Assembly (NCBI GenBank): GCA_023313575.1
Contig: JAJTTP010000023.1
Location: 372,001-436,000 of the forward strand
Direction: 5' to 3'
DNA length: 64,000 bases
Source of the DNA: Eutypella sp. D-1
Taxonomy: Eukaryota; Ascomycota; Sordariomycetes; Xylariales; Diatrypaceae
Position 1 is the first letter of the stretch; every line of letters starts with the position of its first letter. Under the pieces are notes generated by a model, which searched no databases, was not told the DNA's origin, and saw only the letters and a list, made by a program, of their open reading frames with translations. This document shows positions 35,901-46,147 of the stretch, piece after piece. Position numbers and translations under genes: made by a program.

Positions 35901-37450
35901 TGTTCATCCCCTCCGGTTTTATTTGCTCCTCGATTCATACAGGATATCTAACAACGATAACTCAAATTAGCCACCTTGACCACGTTCTTCCCTAAGCGCG
36001 AATCCCACCCAACAGAGGGACCCATGTTCCAACAGGCCGATCTTCGAAATAGTATCTACAACGAGCTGAACGGCGATCTCACAGGTCGCTGTGAAAACGC
36101 CCTCGACCTTGCTGCCTTCGTAGTTCTGCATGCCGTCACTGTGCTGTTGGACCGCACATCCCACCCGGACTTACAGATTTTCAGAATTTTTGAAGAAGCA
36201 ATTGGAATCTTAGTATGTATTCGCATAGACTCTTGTTATTATTCATATGGTGCCAAAATGAGAACTGCCTGCTGATGACGCATGTACCCGACTCAGAGCG
36301 AGAGGATGACGTCGTCACTGAAGCGATTCCGGATGCAAACATTCCGGGAGAATAATCGGATTCTAGGCGACGACCAGTCTTCATCCGAGACATCCGATGA
36401 CGAGAACGACAACCGGTCAGCAAGCATTAAGCGGCGCCACCGGCAAGAGCTGGCGCAGGCTGAGCGCGAAAACCGGGAGCACACGTCTGCGCTGCTAGAG
36501 CTGCGGGACATGGAGGATGAGCTCAACACCTTGCGTAGTCTATTCGCCGAGCAGGCTGCTACTATCGAGACAATGCGCACACGCTACGAGGCCCCTGAGC
36601 TCCACGATATCACGGAGAATGGCCGTTACTTCCTGAGCGAGGCCCTGGAACGTCTCGAGGAGTACCGCAAACAGACGAAAGACATGATCCATCGCGTGGA
36701 CACAACGCGCACGGATGTGAGTTTTGCTCATAAAGTCCTTCTCTCCATTTTCATATCTATCTTGATACGTTATACGTCGAGATTACATATTCGCTGACCT
36801 TTATGCTCCTCGGATAGTACGAGAAGCTGCTCGAGATGGTGCAGCGACAGGCGCAAGTGGACGAGGTGCGGTGGTCGCGTCTGCAGACCGAATTGGCAAG
36901 CTCACAGAATTTGTCGGTGATGATATTCACTACATTCACGGTCATCTTCCTTCCGCTCAGCTTCTTCACGAGCCTGTTTGGCATGAATACGGCCGAATGG
37001 GGCGGTGAGGATGACAACTTCGTCAGCCTGCGAACGATCGGCGCTATCTCTTTACCCTCCTCCGCCTTCCTAGTTGCCGCTTCTCTCGTGCTCGCCTTCA
37101 GCAGCCGCGTTCAGGGACTCTTCAAGTCGTCGTTCAAGGGTCTACGGAAGGGTACCGAGGCCACGAGTCGCGGCGCCTCGAAGACGCTGAACCTGCTGCT
37201 TAGCCCTTTTGCTTCATCATACACGGACAAGAGGAACCAGAGGAAGACCCAAGCCAAGCGTCGTGCTTACAGGGAACAGATGGAGCTCAGAAGGCAGCGT
37301 CGTCGCGAACGTGGATACGACTTCTGGGAAACGGTGCACAGAGAACGTCGGAGCAGGTACGAGATCCCCGACCTTAATCGTAAGAGGGCCACACAACGCC
37401 GACTCGCAGGTAGGGGAACGTGGAAGAAGATGGTGAAAGAGGGTTGGTAA
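32979..37450 (+). CDS. Serine hydrolase (DUF676-like) fused to a CorA-like two-TM membrane domain
   Basis: Predicted 1341 aa from exons 32979-33720, 33784-35018, 35075-35228, 35293-35892, 35971-36212, 36297-36716 and 36818-37450. The N-terminal part is an alpha/beta hydrolase of the lipase/serine esterase type: strand DIVAVPCIG at about 94-102, nucleophile Ser215 in CHSIGG (the usual glycine before HS is Cys), STPHRGSSY at about 248-256 and a candidate catalytic His about 357 in ESDHAA. A long disordered Ser/Pro-rich middle part follows. The C-terminal part has a coiled-coil helix (about 1020-1160), TM1 about 1163-1185 ending in GMN (1186-1188), and TM2 about 1203-1226, as in CorA/ZntB-like channels, then a very basic tail. 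Intron 1 (33721-33783) is 63 nt and stop-free, so retention keeps the frame. Substrate and ion specificity are unknown. The domain pairing is seen in other filamentous fungi as far as I recall, without an established role. Confidence 0.85.
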
Positions 37451-37760
37451 TCGGTTGCAGAGTCGGGCACTGTATTTTCATTGTGACGTTGGATACTACT
37501 CTTCACATTGGGTTTCTTTGAAACAATTAACTAAACCACTCCTATACAAGGATAACACAATAATGCAACACTATACCCGGATTGCTTCCCAAGAACTGTT
37601 TGATAATGTACCATTAGGCTTAAGTTTTAGAATATATCCATATTCCTTTCTTTTATTTGTCTTGTAACACGGGTCATTTACACCCTGTTCCTGCTAGAAC
37701 CTCAATCTTGTTAAATACACCGAGATAGAAACAGGAGACTCGGAGATGTGGGTCGCCGAT

Positions 37761-37780
37761 CACCCCTACAAGTAGGGGTG
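37761..37780. repeat. Perfect 20-bp palindrome upstream of the glutathione transferase gene
   Basis: Nine-base arms, CACCCCTAC and GTAGGGGTG, are separated by AA, about 116 bp before the GST start codon. CCCCT/AGGGG is the stress response element recognised by Msn2/4-type factors in yeast, so two opposed copies here could be a stress element; this is inference. Confidence 0.45.
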
Positions 37781-37895
37781 GGGGAAGCGGTAGTATCCGG
37801 TTCAAACCGTTGGTTGCATTTTGATGCCATAATTCATTCGTCATCGCTGCCCTCAAACTTTCTTGGACAATACCGTACGATAACAGCGGGGAAGA

Positions 37896-38891
37896 ATGTA
37901 CCGACGACTTACTCTCGTCAAGCCTTCATTTCGTTCACTCCGGTCCCAATCTTCACCCTGCTCTTTGCATAGCTCATTTCTCGGCATCAACGTGACTACA
38001 CGGAAAATGGCATCGGTTGATACATCTCTACCGGCGAAAACAACGGGTGCTGCAGCGGAGTTTGCAGCGGCACACTCCGCAGAGCACCCTCTAAAGCTCT
38101 ATGGGGGCTGGTTCTGCCCTTTCGTGCAGCGCGCGTGGATCGTAATGCATGAGAAGCGCATCCCGCACCAATACATAGAGATCAACCCGTACAAGAAGGC
38201 ACCGGAGTTTCTGGCACTAAACCCACGTGGCTTAGTGCCTACCCTCGCGGTCCCCGTCGCTGAAGGCGGGAAGTTGCAGAAGCCACTGTACGAGAGCGCT
38301 GTTATCTGCGAGTTTTTGGACGAAGCTTTCCGGGATGGCGACTCGACCGTAGCAGGCATCGAGGGCGGGAAGTACGGAAGGGCGTTGCTGCCGGAAGATC
38401 CGTACGAGCGTGCCCGGTGCAGGCTCTGGATCGATCATATTAGCAAGAAGATTATCCCCGCTTTCTACAAATTCATACAGCATACACCCGATAAGGGATA
38501 TAGCATCGAGGAGGCCCGCGACAACCTGCACACCCAGATTAAGACATTTGTTAGGGAAATGGTGGGTAGCAATTCCAAAGAGGGGCCGTGGTTCCTGGGT
38601 GAGAGGTTTAGTCTCGTGGATATCATGCTCGCACCCTGGGCCAAGCGTCTGTTCCTCATCGACCACTACAAGCCCGGTGGTCTAGGCATACCGGCCGAAG
38701 GTCAGGGAGGCGCGGATGAGGAATTATGGAAGAGGTGGTGGACCTGGTTCAATAAAGTCGCCGACAGGCGGAGCGTCAAGGATACCTGGAGCGACGATGC
38801 TATGTATGTCGCAGCTTACAAGCGTTACGCAGAGGACACGACGCAATCTCAAGTGGGACAGGCCACGAGAACGGGCGACAGTCTACCGTGA
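37896..38891 (+). CDS. Glutathione S-transferase, omega-like
   Basis: Single exon, 331 aa. Omega-class GSTs use a catalytic cysteine for thioltransferase and dehydroascorbate-type reductions. The thioredoxin-like N-domain begins near residue 65 with KLYGGWFCPFVQRAW; Cys74 in CPF is the omega-type active residue. NPRGLVPTLAV (the cis-Pro strand) and ESAVICEFLDEAF (the glutathione gamma-glutamyl site ES) follow. The all-helical C-domain runs from about 170. The first 37 residues are basic, Ser-rich and acid-free (MYRRLTLVKP start), like a mitochondrial presequence; an internal ATG at 38007 (Met38) would give a cytosolic form of 294 aa. Either start is possible; I chose the longer. Confidence 0.9.
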   Translation: MYRRLTLVKPSFRSLRSQSSPCSLHSSFLGINVTTRKMASVDTSLPAKTTGAAAEFAAAHSAEHPLKLYGGWFCPFVQRAWIVMHEKRIPHQYIEINPYKKAPEFLALNPRGLVPTLAVPVAEGGKLQKPLYESAVICEFLDEAFRDGDSTVAGIEGGKYGRALLPEDPYERARCRLWIDHISKKIIPAFYKFIQHTPDKGYSIEEARDNLHTQIKTFVREMVGSNSKEGPWFLGERFSLVDIMLAPWAKRLFLIDHYKPGGLGIPAEGQGGADEELWKRWWTWFNKVADRRSVKDTWSDDAMYVAAYKRYAEDTTQSQVGQATRTGDSLP

Positions 38892-40548
38892 GGTGAATTG
38901 AGATGGCGATCTGCTCATCTGAGAATCGGTGGTGGTTTCGGGCATCGGGCACCTTTATGAAAAGTTGATAATGGGCGATCATACACCTACTTTTGAGGCA
39001 TAGTTATTGACCGTTATATCAAACACTTGCGGTATCCCCGGCCTTTGGTATGTATGTAATCTATCTCAAACACTGATAACCACTGCAGAAGCGGGGCCCA
39101 AAGGAGGGGGAGATGACCTCTCATGAGACTTTTTATGTACAATGATCAACTCAGCTCACTTAAGTCGCCGGTGACGTGACACGCGTTTCGGATGCCCGAA
39201 GTGGCCCTTATCACTGGCAGCAAAGTGCATTGCACAACTGCATAAGTAATTTTGCAGTCGCTGCTTCGGCACCCTGACATTTCACTCGGAGGGCCTTGGG
39301 AGGGCCCTTCGATCTCTGATTAGATTGCGATATGCTAAGTCATATATTCAGATCGTCAACGCCAAGGATGCTAAGGCGACCGACTCCCGGCAGCCGCCCA
39401 CTCAACCGCACCGAAGCAATCCTTTCACAATGTCTCCTAGCCCCCAATGAGGAACGTCCTAGAAGGCTCTTCCTGGTATAATGACGGAACGCGTTGCCTT
39501 GGCAGTATAGCTTTCGCATTTCTGGACTATCGCGCATGGTTTATTCGTTATTTTATCTGGGGGATCTACAAAACGGCGGCTCCACGATATCAATGGTCTT
39601 GGGGTTTTAGCTGCTCCTTGCTTTCTGTTCCTGTTGGGGATTTTGGCTCCCTTTGGACCGCCCTATCGGATGCGGTGATCCTCCGGGATTGGTCAACGGG
39701 AGGAGAGCTGAGCAAACCGGCAAAACGACGCTATACCCATGAACAAGCTTTCTCTATGTATAACTGGCTCGAGGACAAGCGCCTCTTAATTTAGTATATT
39801 GCGATCGAGTTTTAAAGCATCTCAGGATCACCTGGTCCCACGCCATGCCTGCTTGGTTCTGTGCTACCGATGGTCTGAGGATACTTTAGGGGAAACCAGA
39901 AATTACGGGCATCTGTGAAGTCTAGAACAAGAGAGGCTATGTGAAGACCTCACCTTTTCGTGTCACCATACGATATTGACTTCTCAGCTTGCTCTTTGTC
40001 CCATACAACTGAGCCAGCCATCCAGCCCCTCAATCAAAGTTCTTTGGTTTTGGTGATCTCCGTGCGACCCAACATAATCGGAAGTCATGCTTCAAAGCGT
40101 GTCATAGGTAGGTAGCCAGGCACTAAGAAGAATAGTTGCCGTAAGATCTGTGGTTTGTTCGTTTGCATTGTATGTACCATGTATGTAAATCCCCGGTCAG
40201 ACCCCCAAGGATGCCACCCTAGTCGGAATTGAGGGATTGGCTTCTGGGTTATTTACGTCAGTTGCTCAAGATCCAATCAGCGCCATGTCCACCCTGAGGT
40301 AGGAGGTAAAGGGGGGGCCATCAATAAGAGCATAGCCAAGGGTTCACAGTTGTTGGTGGATTCCTTGATACAAATGGAATGTATGTAAGAAAGCTGAGAT
40401 CCCTTGTGGAATCTTGCATTTCCTCTCCATCTAGCTTCCTCATCTAGACTTTCGCTCTTTTTTTACTCGAAGACTAGTTTGTCTACCAGGCTGTCGCAGC
40501 CACTTACATTCCTTTGTTTCTCAACTTGTTATCGTATTATCCAGCATC
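38892..40548. other. Intergenic, one doubtful 115-codon frame
   Basis: The frame at 39447-39794 (plus strand, ATG start) is unrecognised, has no signal peptide or motif, and lacks introns; I do not call it a gene. The 3' part (40400-40548) is CT-rich promoter DNA of the HsbA-type gene. Confidence 0.4.
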
Positions 40549-41994
40549 ATGAAGGCATCACTTATCTTCGCGATCCCGGCGCTGGCGCTCACCGCGTCCG
40601 CGGAGCCCATCCCGCGTATGAAGCGCGAGACCATCACGCTCACGTCAGTCGCCCAGAATATATCGGACGCGATGGTCAAGTTAGACGAAACCGTCAAGCC
40701 CTTCGGGGATGACGAGGTTCCCGTCATCCGGGACGTAAGGAATCTGATCGAAGCACTTGAGGCGGGCGCTAAGAACATGGGCGATCTGTCGAACCCGATC
40801 TCCGCCGGCGAGATCACAGGCCTGCCCAATCTTCTGTCGACGCTGAAGAAAACCGGCAAGACGCTCATCGAAGACCTGGGCCAGAAGAAGACCCAGGTCG
40901 AGAAGGCCCGGCTCTGCGGTGTCGCTAACTCTCAGATGCTCTACGCCGACACATTATCCGCTCGCCTCATCAATGCCACGCTTCACAAGCTACCCCAGGT
41001 CGCCCAGGGAATCCTGAAGGAGCAGACGGAGGGTCTCTCTCAGATCATCTACCAAGGTGCCGCCAATTTTGGTCCCGAGATTTGCCAGAACTTGGTTGTG
41101 GAGCCGTCCGCTTCCGCGGCCCCGGTAGATAACGACACCGCCTTCCCAACGGTACAGCCTCCAGCGCCTGCCGCTGCTACACCCACAGTCGATGGAGGCT
41201 TTCGGGATATAGACCCGCCTTCCGGTGGAAACAAGAGAGACGTAGCTGATGACAACAAGGCCGCTTATCCTGTCGCCCCGACTCCTGTCTCCCCGACGAC
41301 CGCAGAGGCCGAAACCACTTGCACCGAGTCGGACGTGTACGCCACCATTTCTACTGCCTATCCCACATCGGATGTGTCGAGTACCACGATCTCGACCACT
41401 GCCATCCTTCCTAGCACTGTTACCATCTCGGTGAGCAGCACCATCTCTACCACCACGGTTTCGATCACGCCCAGTACTTCTACCGAGGCCACCACCGTGC
41501 CTACGACGTTGACTTCCATCGACACGACCGAATGTGAAGACTCCGTGGCACCCAGCACTACGAGTATTCCCGAGGCTACGACCGTACCCACTACTGTAAC
41601 TTCGGTCGATACGACGGATTGCGAAGAATCTGTGGCACCCAGCACCACCAGCCCCCCTGAGATTACGACCGTGCCTACTACTGTGACTTCCGTCGACACG
41701 ACGGAGTGCGAGGAATCAACGCCGCCCGTCGCGACGCCGCCTGTCGAAACGCCTTCCGCCTCCACTCCCGTTGTGCCCAGCAGCTTTGTCACTGAGCCCA
41801 GCAGCCCCCCGTACCCTACCGGCGGCTTCGCTCCTCCCCCCGCCGGACCTACTAGCCCCAGCTACCCCACGGGCGTTTCTCCCCCGTCCTCATCCATGCC
41901 GCCTCCCTCGCCTATTCCCACGGCAGGCGCTGCCGACACCCATGTGCCTGTGGGGCTCGTTGCCGCCGTGGCGGCCGCGATGTTCCTGTTCTAA
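40549..41994 (+). CDS. HsbA-type cell wall galactomannoprotein, GPI-anchored
   Basis: Single exon, 481 aa. HsbA (hydrophobic surface binding protein A) family proteins are secreted fungal wall proteins; HsbA of Aspergillus binds hydrophobic surfaces and recruits cutinase-like enzymes. Signal peptide is about residues 1-18 (ending TASA). The helical HsbA domain spans about 28-185 (e.g. DAMVKLDETVKPFG and SARLINATLHKLPQVAQGILK). The rest is Ser/Thr/Pro-rich, heavily O-glycosylation-prone, with three 29-residue tandem repeats. The C-terminus is hydrophobic (VPVGLVAAVAAAMFLF) after a small-residue stretch, as in GPI-anchor signals. Probable location is the cell wall or plasma membrane. Confidence 0.9.
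   Translation: MKASLIFAIPALALTASAEPIPRMKRETITLTSVAQNISDAMVKLDETVKPFGDDEVPVIRDVRNLIEALEAGAKNMGDLSNPISAGEITGLPNLLSTLKKTGKTLIEDLGQKKTQVEKARLCGVANSQMLYADTLSARLINATLHKLPQVAQGILKEQTEGLSQIIYQGAANFGPEICQNLVVEPSASAAPVDNDTAFPTVQPPAPAAATPTVDGGFRDIDPPSGGNKRDVADDNKAAYPVAPTPVSPTTAEAETTCTESDVYATISTAYPTSDVSSTTISTTAILPSTVTISVSSTISTTTVSITPSTSTEATTVPTTLTSIDTTECEDSVAPSTTSIPEATTVPTTVTSVDTTDCEESVAPSTTSPPEITTVPTTVTSVDTTECEESTPPVATPPVETPSASTPVVPSSFVTEPSSPPYPTGGFAPPPAGPTSPSYPTGVSPPSSSMPPPSPIPTAGAADTHVPVGLVAAVAAAMFLF
41488..41748 (+). repeat. Three tandem 87-bp coding repeats in the HsbA-type gene
   Basis: Units start at 41488, 41575 and 41662. Each encodes about 29 residues built around TTVPTT.TS.DTT.CE, with one cysteine per unit. 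Period 87 is a multiple of three, so copy number can change without breaking the frame. Confidence 0.85.
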
Positions 41995-42847
41995 AGCGTT
42001 GATCCCTGTCGGATCCAGCTTTAGCCAGGTGCCGTATTCTAAAAGGATATACGGTGACCCGAATCAGTAAACATGATACTGTTTGATCGGCGGCTGCGTC
42101 GTGTTGAGCGTACTGGCCGCATAGGCAAGCGTGAGGAAGCCATGGTGTGGTAACGTCGTATCACTGAAGATACCTATTCATGAGGCACGGAACAGCATAT
42201 ATCGTCATTTCACATCATACCCATCTTCGATTCTCTACAGATTGCTTCTTAACGGGGCTCGGGCTGCTACGTTCTAGCTGACGCTGCGCTGGGGTGCCCG
42301 CTGGGGGTCCCTTTTATTTCCTTCTCTGTTGTCTGGTTCGAGGAAGCTATTTTCACACCTGTCACTATTTTTCTTCTCCCGTCATTTACCGAGACGCGAC
42401 TTTTCATGTGGGCCACACAGGAAAGATTTTGGAATACTTTTATCATACCATCAAGGCCGCAAGGGCGCAAGGACGCATGCGCAGCTACTGTTGTAGCTGG
42501 GAACTTGAGTACCCTTCCACCGGCGGAAACTGAAGCCACCCGACTATAGGTAGCTAGCAGTCTGAATATATAACGACTATGACATCCACGTATGGTTTCG
42601 TAAATGCTTGAACAGTGAAGTATGTGTCGATTCCAATTTTCATCTTAAAAATTTTGATCTCTAATGTAAAGCGAATACCGGCCCTGTCGAGACATGGATG
42701 GATGCCACAGCATCACGGGTAGCCCGAGCAAGGTGGAGGTGTGAATGTAGGCCACGGTATACAAGCCGAAAAGCACCTTGCAATTATCAGTGAGCGTCCC
42801 AACACTCCCTATTCTAGTTTCTTGCGGGTCGACAGAATCAGTATGAC
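41995..42847. other. Convergent intergenic region, no gene recognised
   Basis: 3' flanks of the HsbA-type gene and of the cysteine-rich gene. No supported coding sequence. Confidence 0.5.
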
Positions 42848-43479
42848 TCACCCTCCATAGACCAAAGTCGACGTAGCGGCAGGTCCTTCACAAGTCTTGA
42901 GGAAATCCTGGCAGACAGTCTGGGTAGAGCAGGCGTTGAAGTCGGAACTCGTTATCAGACTCGATGTCTTGAGCGAGGAAGAGGCCACAGTAGAACTAAC
43001 ATCGCTAGCAGTACAGAACGAGGGTGAAGTGGTGCGAGTGGGTATGGTAGTGCTGCACGACTTATTTGGCCACAACGACGTGCTACACCGCGGGAAGCAA
43101 GTTGAGAAAGGCACGCCACAATCGTCTACACCGTCGGCACAGACGGTAGGACATGGGTCGCCCGAACTCATCGTAGTACTACTACATTTAGTAGTGGTAG
43201 CCCCATCGGAGGGGCTACACCGAGGCGGACGCGGTGGTAACTGTGTGCATGTGTCGTAGCAACTGCCCCATCTCTTACCTAAGCTCGACATTAGTTCAAT
43301 GAATGTGTTCTTGGGAGAAAGGCCTGGTGCCCGGTGCTGCAGAGACTTGTCATACCACATTCGTCAATGCCATCCACGCAGATAGTGTGCGGCATTATGC
43401 AGTCCTCTTTTGCCGGGGCGGCCAGCACCAGAACCCCAAGGACCAAGAGGAGTCCGCCAGCCAAGATAGGTCGCAGCAT
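42848..43479 (-). CDS. Small cysteine-rich secreted protein with a duplicated motif
   Basis: Predicted 184 aa from exons 43479-43356 and 43278-42848. The signal peptide is clear (about residues 1-21, leucine/valine core ending VLAAPA). Two copies of a CxDGxDxCG....C...C motif occur: CVDGIDECGKRWGSCYDTC, whose middle is made by the splice, and CADGVDDCGVPFSTCFPRC. The C-terminal half is Ser/Thr-rich with more cysteines. It looks like an extracellular disulfide-rich protein, possibly an effector or wall protein; I know no named family. A strong donor-like GGTGAGT overlaps the stop codon at 42848, so a further 3' exon is possible and the C-terminus is less certain. Confidence 0.72.
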
Positions 43480-46147
43480 CGGTCCGTAGTGAATTTGTTG
43501 CGTAGGCAGGTTTGTCTTTCTTTTCTTTTCTTTTTTTCTTCATCTGCCGTGTGAAAACGATAAGCTCGCGATGTCAGGCTCTTGTGCGGATGTAATCACC
43601 ATGGCCTTTCTAATCCATCAGGACTAATTGGTGAAGTTCGCTTTATGTACGCTTGTGTATGCGGATAGTGAGACACCGTGAACGGGACGATGGTTGTCTG
43701 TGCTAGCGACTGTTCGGTTTAGCAAGTAGACAGGTTCATTTCCACTTGAAGTGGCTTTATTGGAAATCATCTGCGAAGCACTGTGGTACGCCGTGAACTC
43801 TGAAGTTTGCCCTCGGTGTAAACTCAGGCCGAAGTAGGAAGGAAAAGAGAGAGACAGGCAAGCAGATCAGGAGAGTATCGGGGTGTTTGTCAGGTCATGG
43901 CGATTGACTCCTAGGAATAGCGGGTGAATATATAGGTCTATCCATGTCTCATGTTTGCGGCCAATGTTATGGTGAGATCCAAGAGTGGGCAACATGTCTC
44001 TTCTAGAGCGACTCCTATTGGTTAATTGGTGCATAGCTGGGTGTGTACCGAGACTAAGATCTAGTTAGAGATATCCGAGACTTGCTCTGGAATGCGAACT
44101 CCCGCTAGATGCATCACGACTGCCACTGTGAATGGGTATATCACCTGTCCTCGAGGCCATGTCGGCTTTAAGGGGAAGACGTAAGCGAGTTCGCACTGTC
44201 ACAGCACCACTGATGAATAGGGATAATATCATTCCCATGTCTTACTGTAGTACAACAGAGCCCGCCAAGGTACATGATGAGGCTGATACAATATGGCTTG
44301 CCCCTCCTCACCGAGCGCTTTCAGAGTGAATAGAAGCTACTCAGTTGTGATGAGATAGGGTGGCACATGCATATGCGGGCATGCGAGAAGCAACCGACAG
44401 TAAAGATCTCTAGTCTGTATCTTCTTTCTTCAAGCCTGGCAACCTGGTAGGTGCGGGAGACCAGGCCGTCCTTCTGTGTTGCGACTAGGTGGGATCTTGT
44501 GTAGCAGATCCAGTGATGCGGTGGAACGAGATCGTGTAAGGTGTGGCTTATCCTCTTGGGGGTAGAAATATGTTGACATTTATCTATATTGCAATCCCTG
44601 ACTACCGACAAAGTTATGACGCTGCCCTTATTAAGCCAAAGGCAACGCAACCCTGTACTCGATCTTGTCGATGTAAACCCCTGTGTCATTCAGGGGTAAA
44701 GGTACATTCGTTACATCTCAACTTCGTGCTACCACCTGCTTACAGTTGTCCGCAGCTGGTCAACTCACTACGCTACCTCTTGTTTCCTAGTACTGAAAAG
44801 GGGGGGAGGGGGATTACGAAACATCCACCGAGTGCTATTCGAACAAACCTGAGCAATCAGAAATTTGTTCGGTTCTAATGAACACAAACCGGGCATGTCG
44901 TCAGCGGGATTAGCTACGTCGGGCATTCGTGCACCTAGCAATGGCGTTATTACCGGCGCGGTTTTTTTACTCCGAACAACGTCACGTGTGGCGACATGGC
45001 ACGCGAGCTTGGCATGCCGATGAGTTGACGGGTAGCTTCTTCCTATTCCTTATTCGATATTGATTCCTCAAATGAAATACAATTGCTCTAGTTTCCTGCA
45101 GCTTATGTGGGTGGCTGCTGATCAAGTTTTCCTTTTCAGGCCCAACTCAACCTAACCGGCTTAATGACTGACAGACTGGCAAACAAACACGGCCTTGGTG
45201 AGTTGATCTCATTCCCTACTGTGATCCCCACTTGCCCACTCAGCCCATCACTTACATATGATATCTAGCATACATTATGACGAGCGTAGTTCGATAGTGG
45301 CTGCAAGCAAGCAACCGAACATAGTTCCACGGATGCGAAATAAGCGGACCACTGGCCTGGAGCGTTGCGAAGCTAACTAGCATTTGCCTAAGGGAAAGCA
45401 GGACGAGATTAAGATCATGAGGTCAGCATTCAAACTTGTGTAGCCAGAAAGCTGCCCGACGTTCGTTCTGGTGACTCTGCTATGTTTTTGTTATTTGAAA
45501 TGTTTGCCCGAACATGTTTGCGAGCATGACGGTGTTGTGTGCTGATTCACCCGCATCACTCAGAACTGGTGGACTGTGCAAATGGATGGCGGCCAGGCGG
45601 CTAGCCGGCTGGTTGGTTAAGACAGGGGTCCAAAGTCCCAGTGCCCATTAGCCCACACCTAGGCAGAGTCCAGACCAGTCATAGAAAACCGCCTTGGCGG
45701 AGAACCGAGTCCCGCGCGATTGACATCACCGGTTATGCACCCCGTGAGACAGTTGCCGGTCATTCGTTACACTGCCAGATTTTACTGGAGAAGCTAACGT
45801 TCGATCGATGGGGAACGCTGCGCAGTAGGAGCCCTCCCTCTCGGCGGACCCCGTATCGCCGCAAGCCTGCAAGACTTACGTCGAAGTGCAGCTTCAACTG
45901 AATGATAGGACCCTGCTTGCATGTGTTGCGGAGATTTCTGAATCGGCACGCCTCGCCCGCGTAACCAAAGCATGGCAATTAAAGAGGTATATCTTTCCAT
46001 AATCCTTCCACCTTTGTTCTAGGCACAACTTCCTGTTTTCTTTTCTTCACTTTGCTTTCTTCGGTGTTGTTTTATTCCATTTTCCTTCCACCTACATCTC
46101 GTCGAGTTGAAAAAGGTATATATACATAAATATACTTGTAGCACACC
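43480..46147. other. Gene-free stretch of about 2.7 kb
   Basis: No open frame with recognisable features. It contains the upstream DNA of the cysteine-rich gene, with a T/C-rich stretch at 43515-43540 on the plus strand, and CT-rich promoter-like DNA at 46010-46100 before the RS-rich gene. Confidence 0.45.

Noticed and set aside
39447..39794. 115-codon ATG frame between the GST and HsbA genes
   Set aside because: No recognisable domain, signal peptide or splice structure; a chance frame is as likely.
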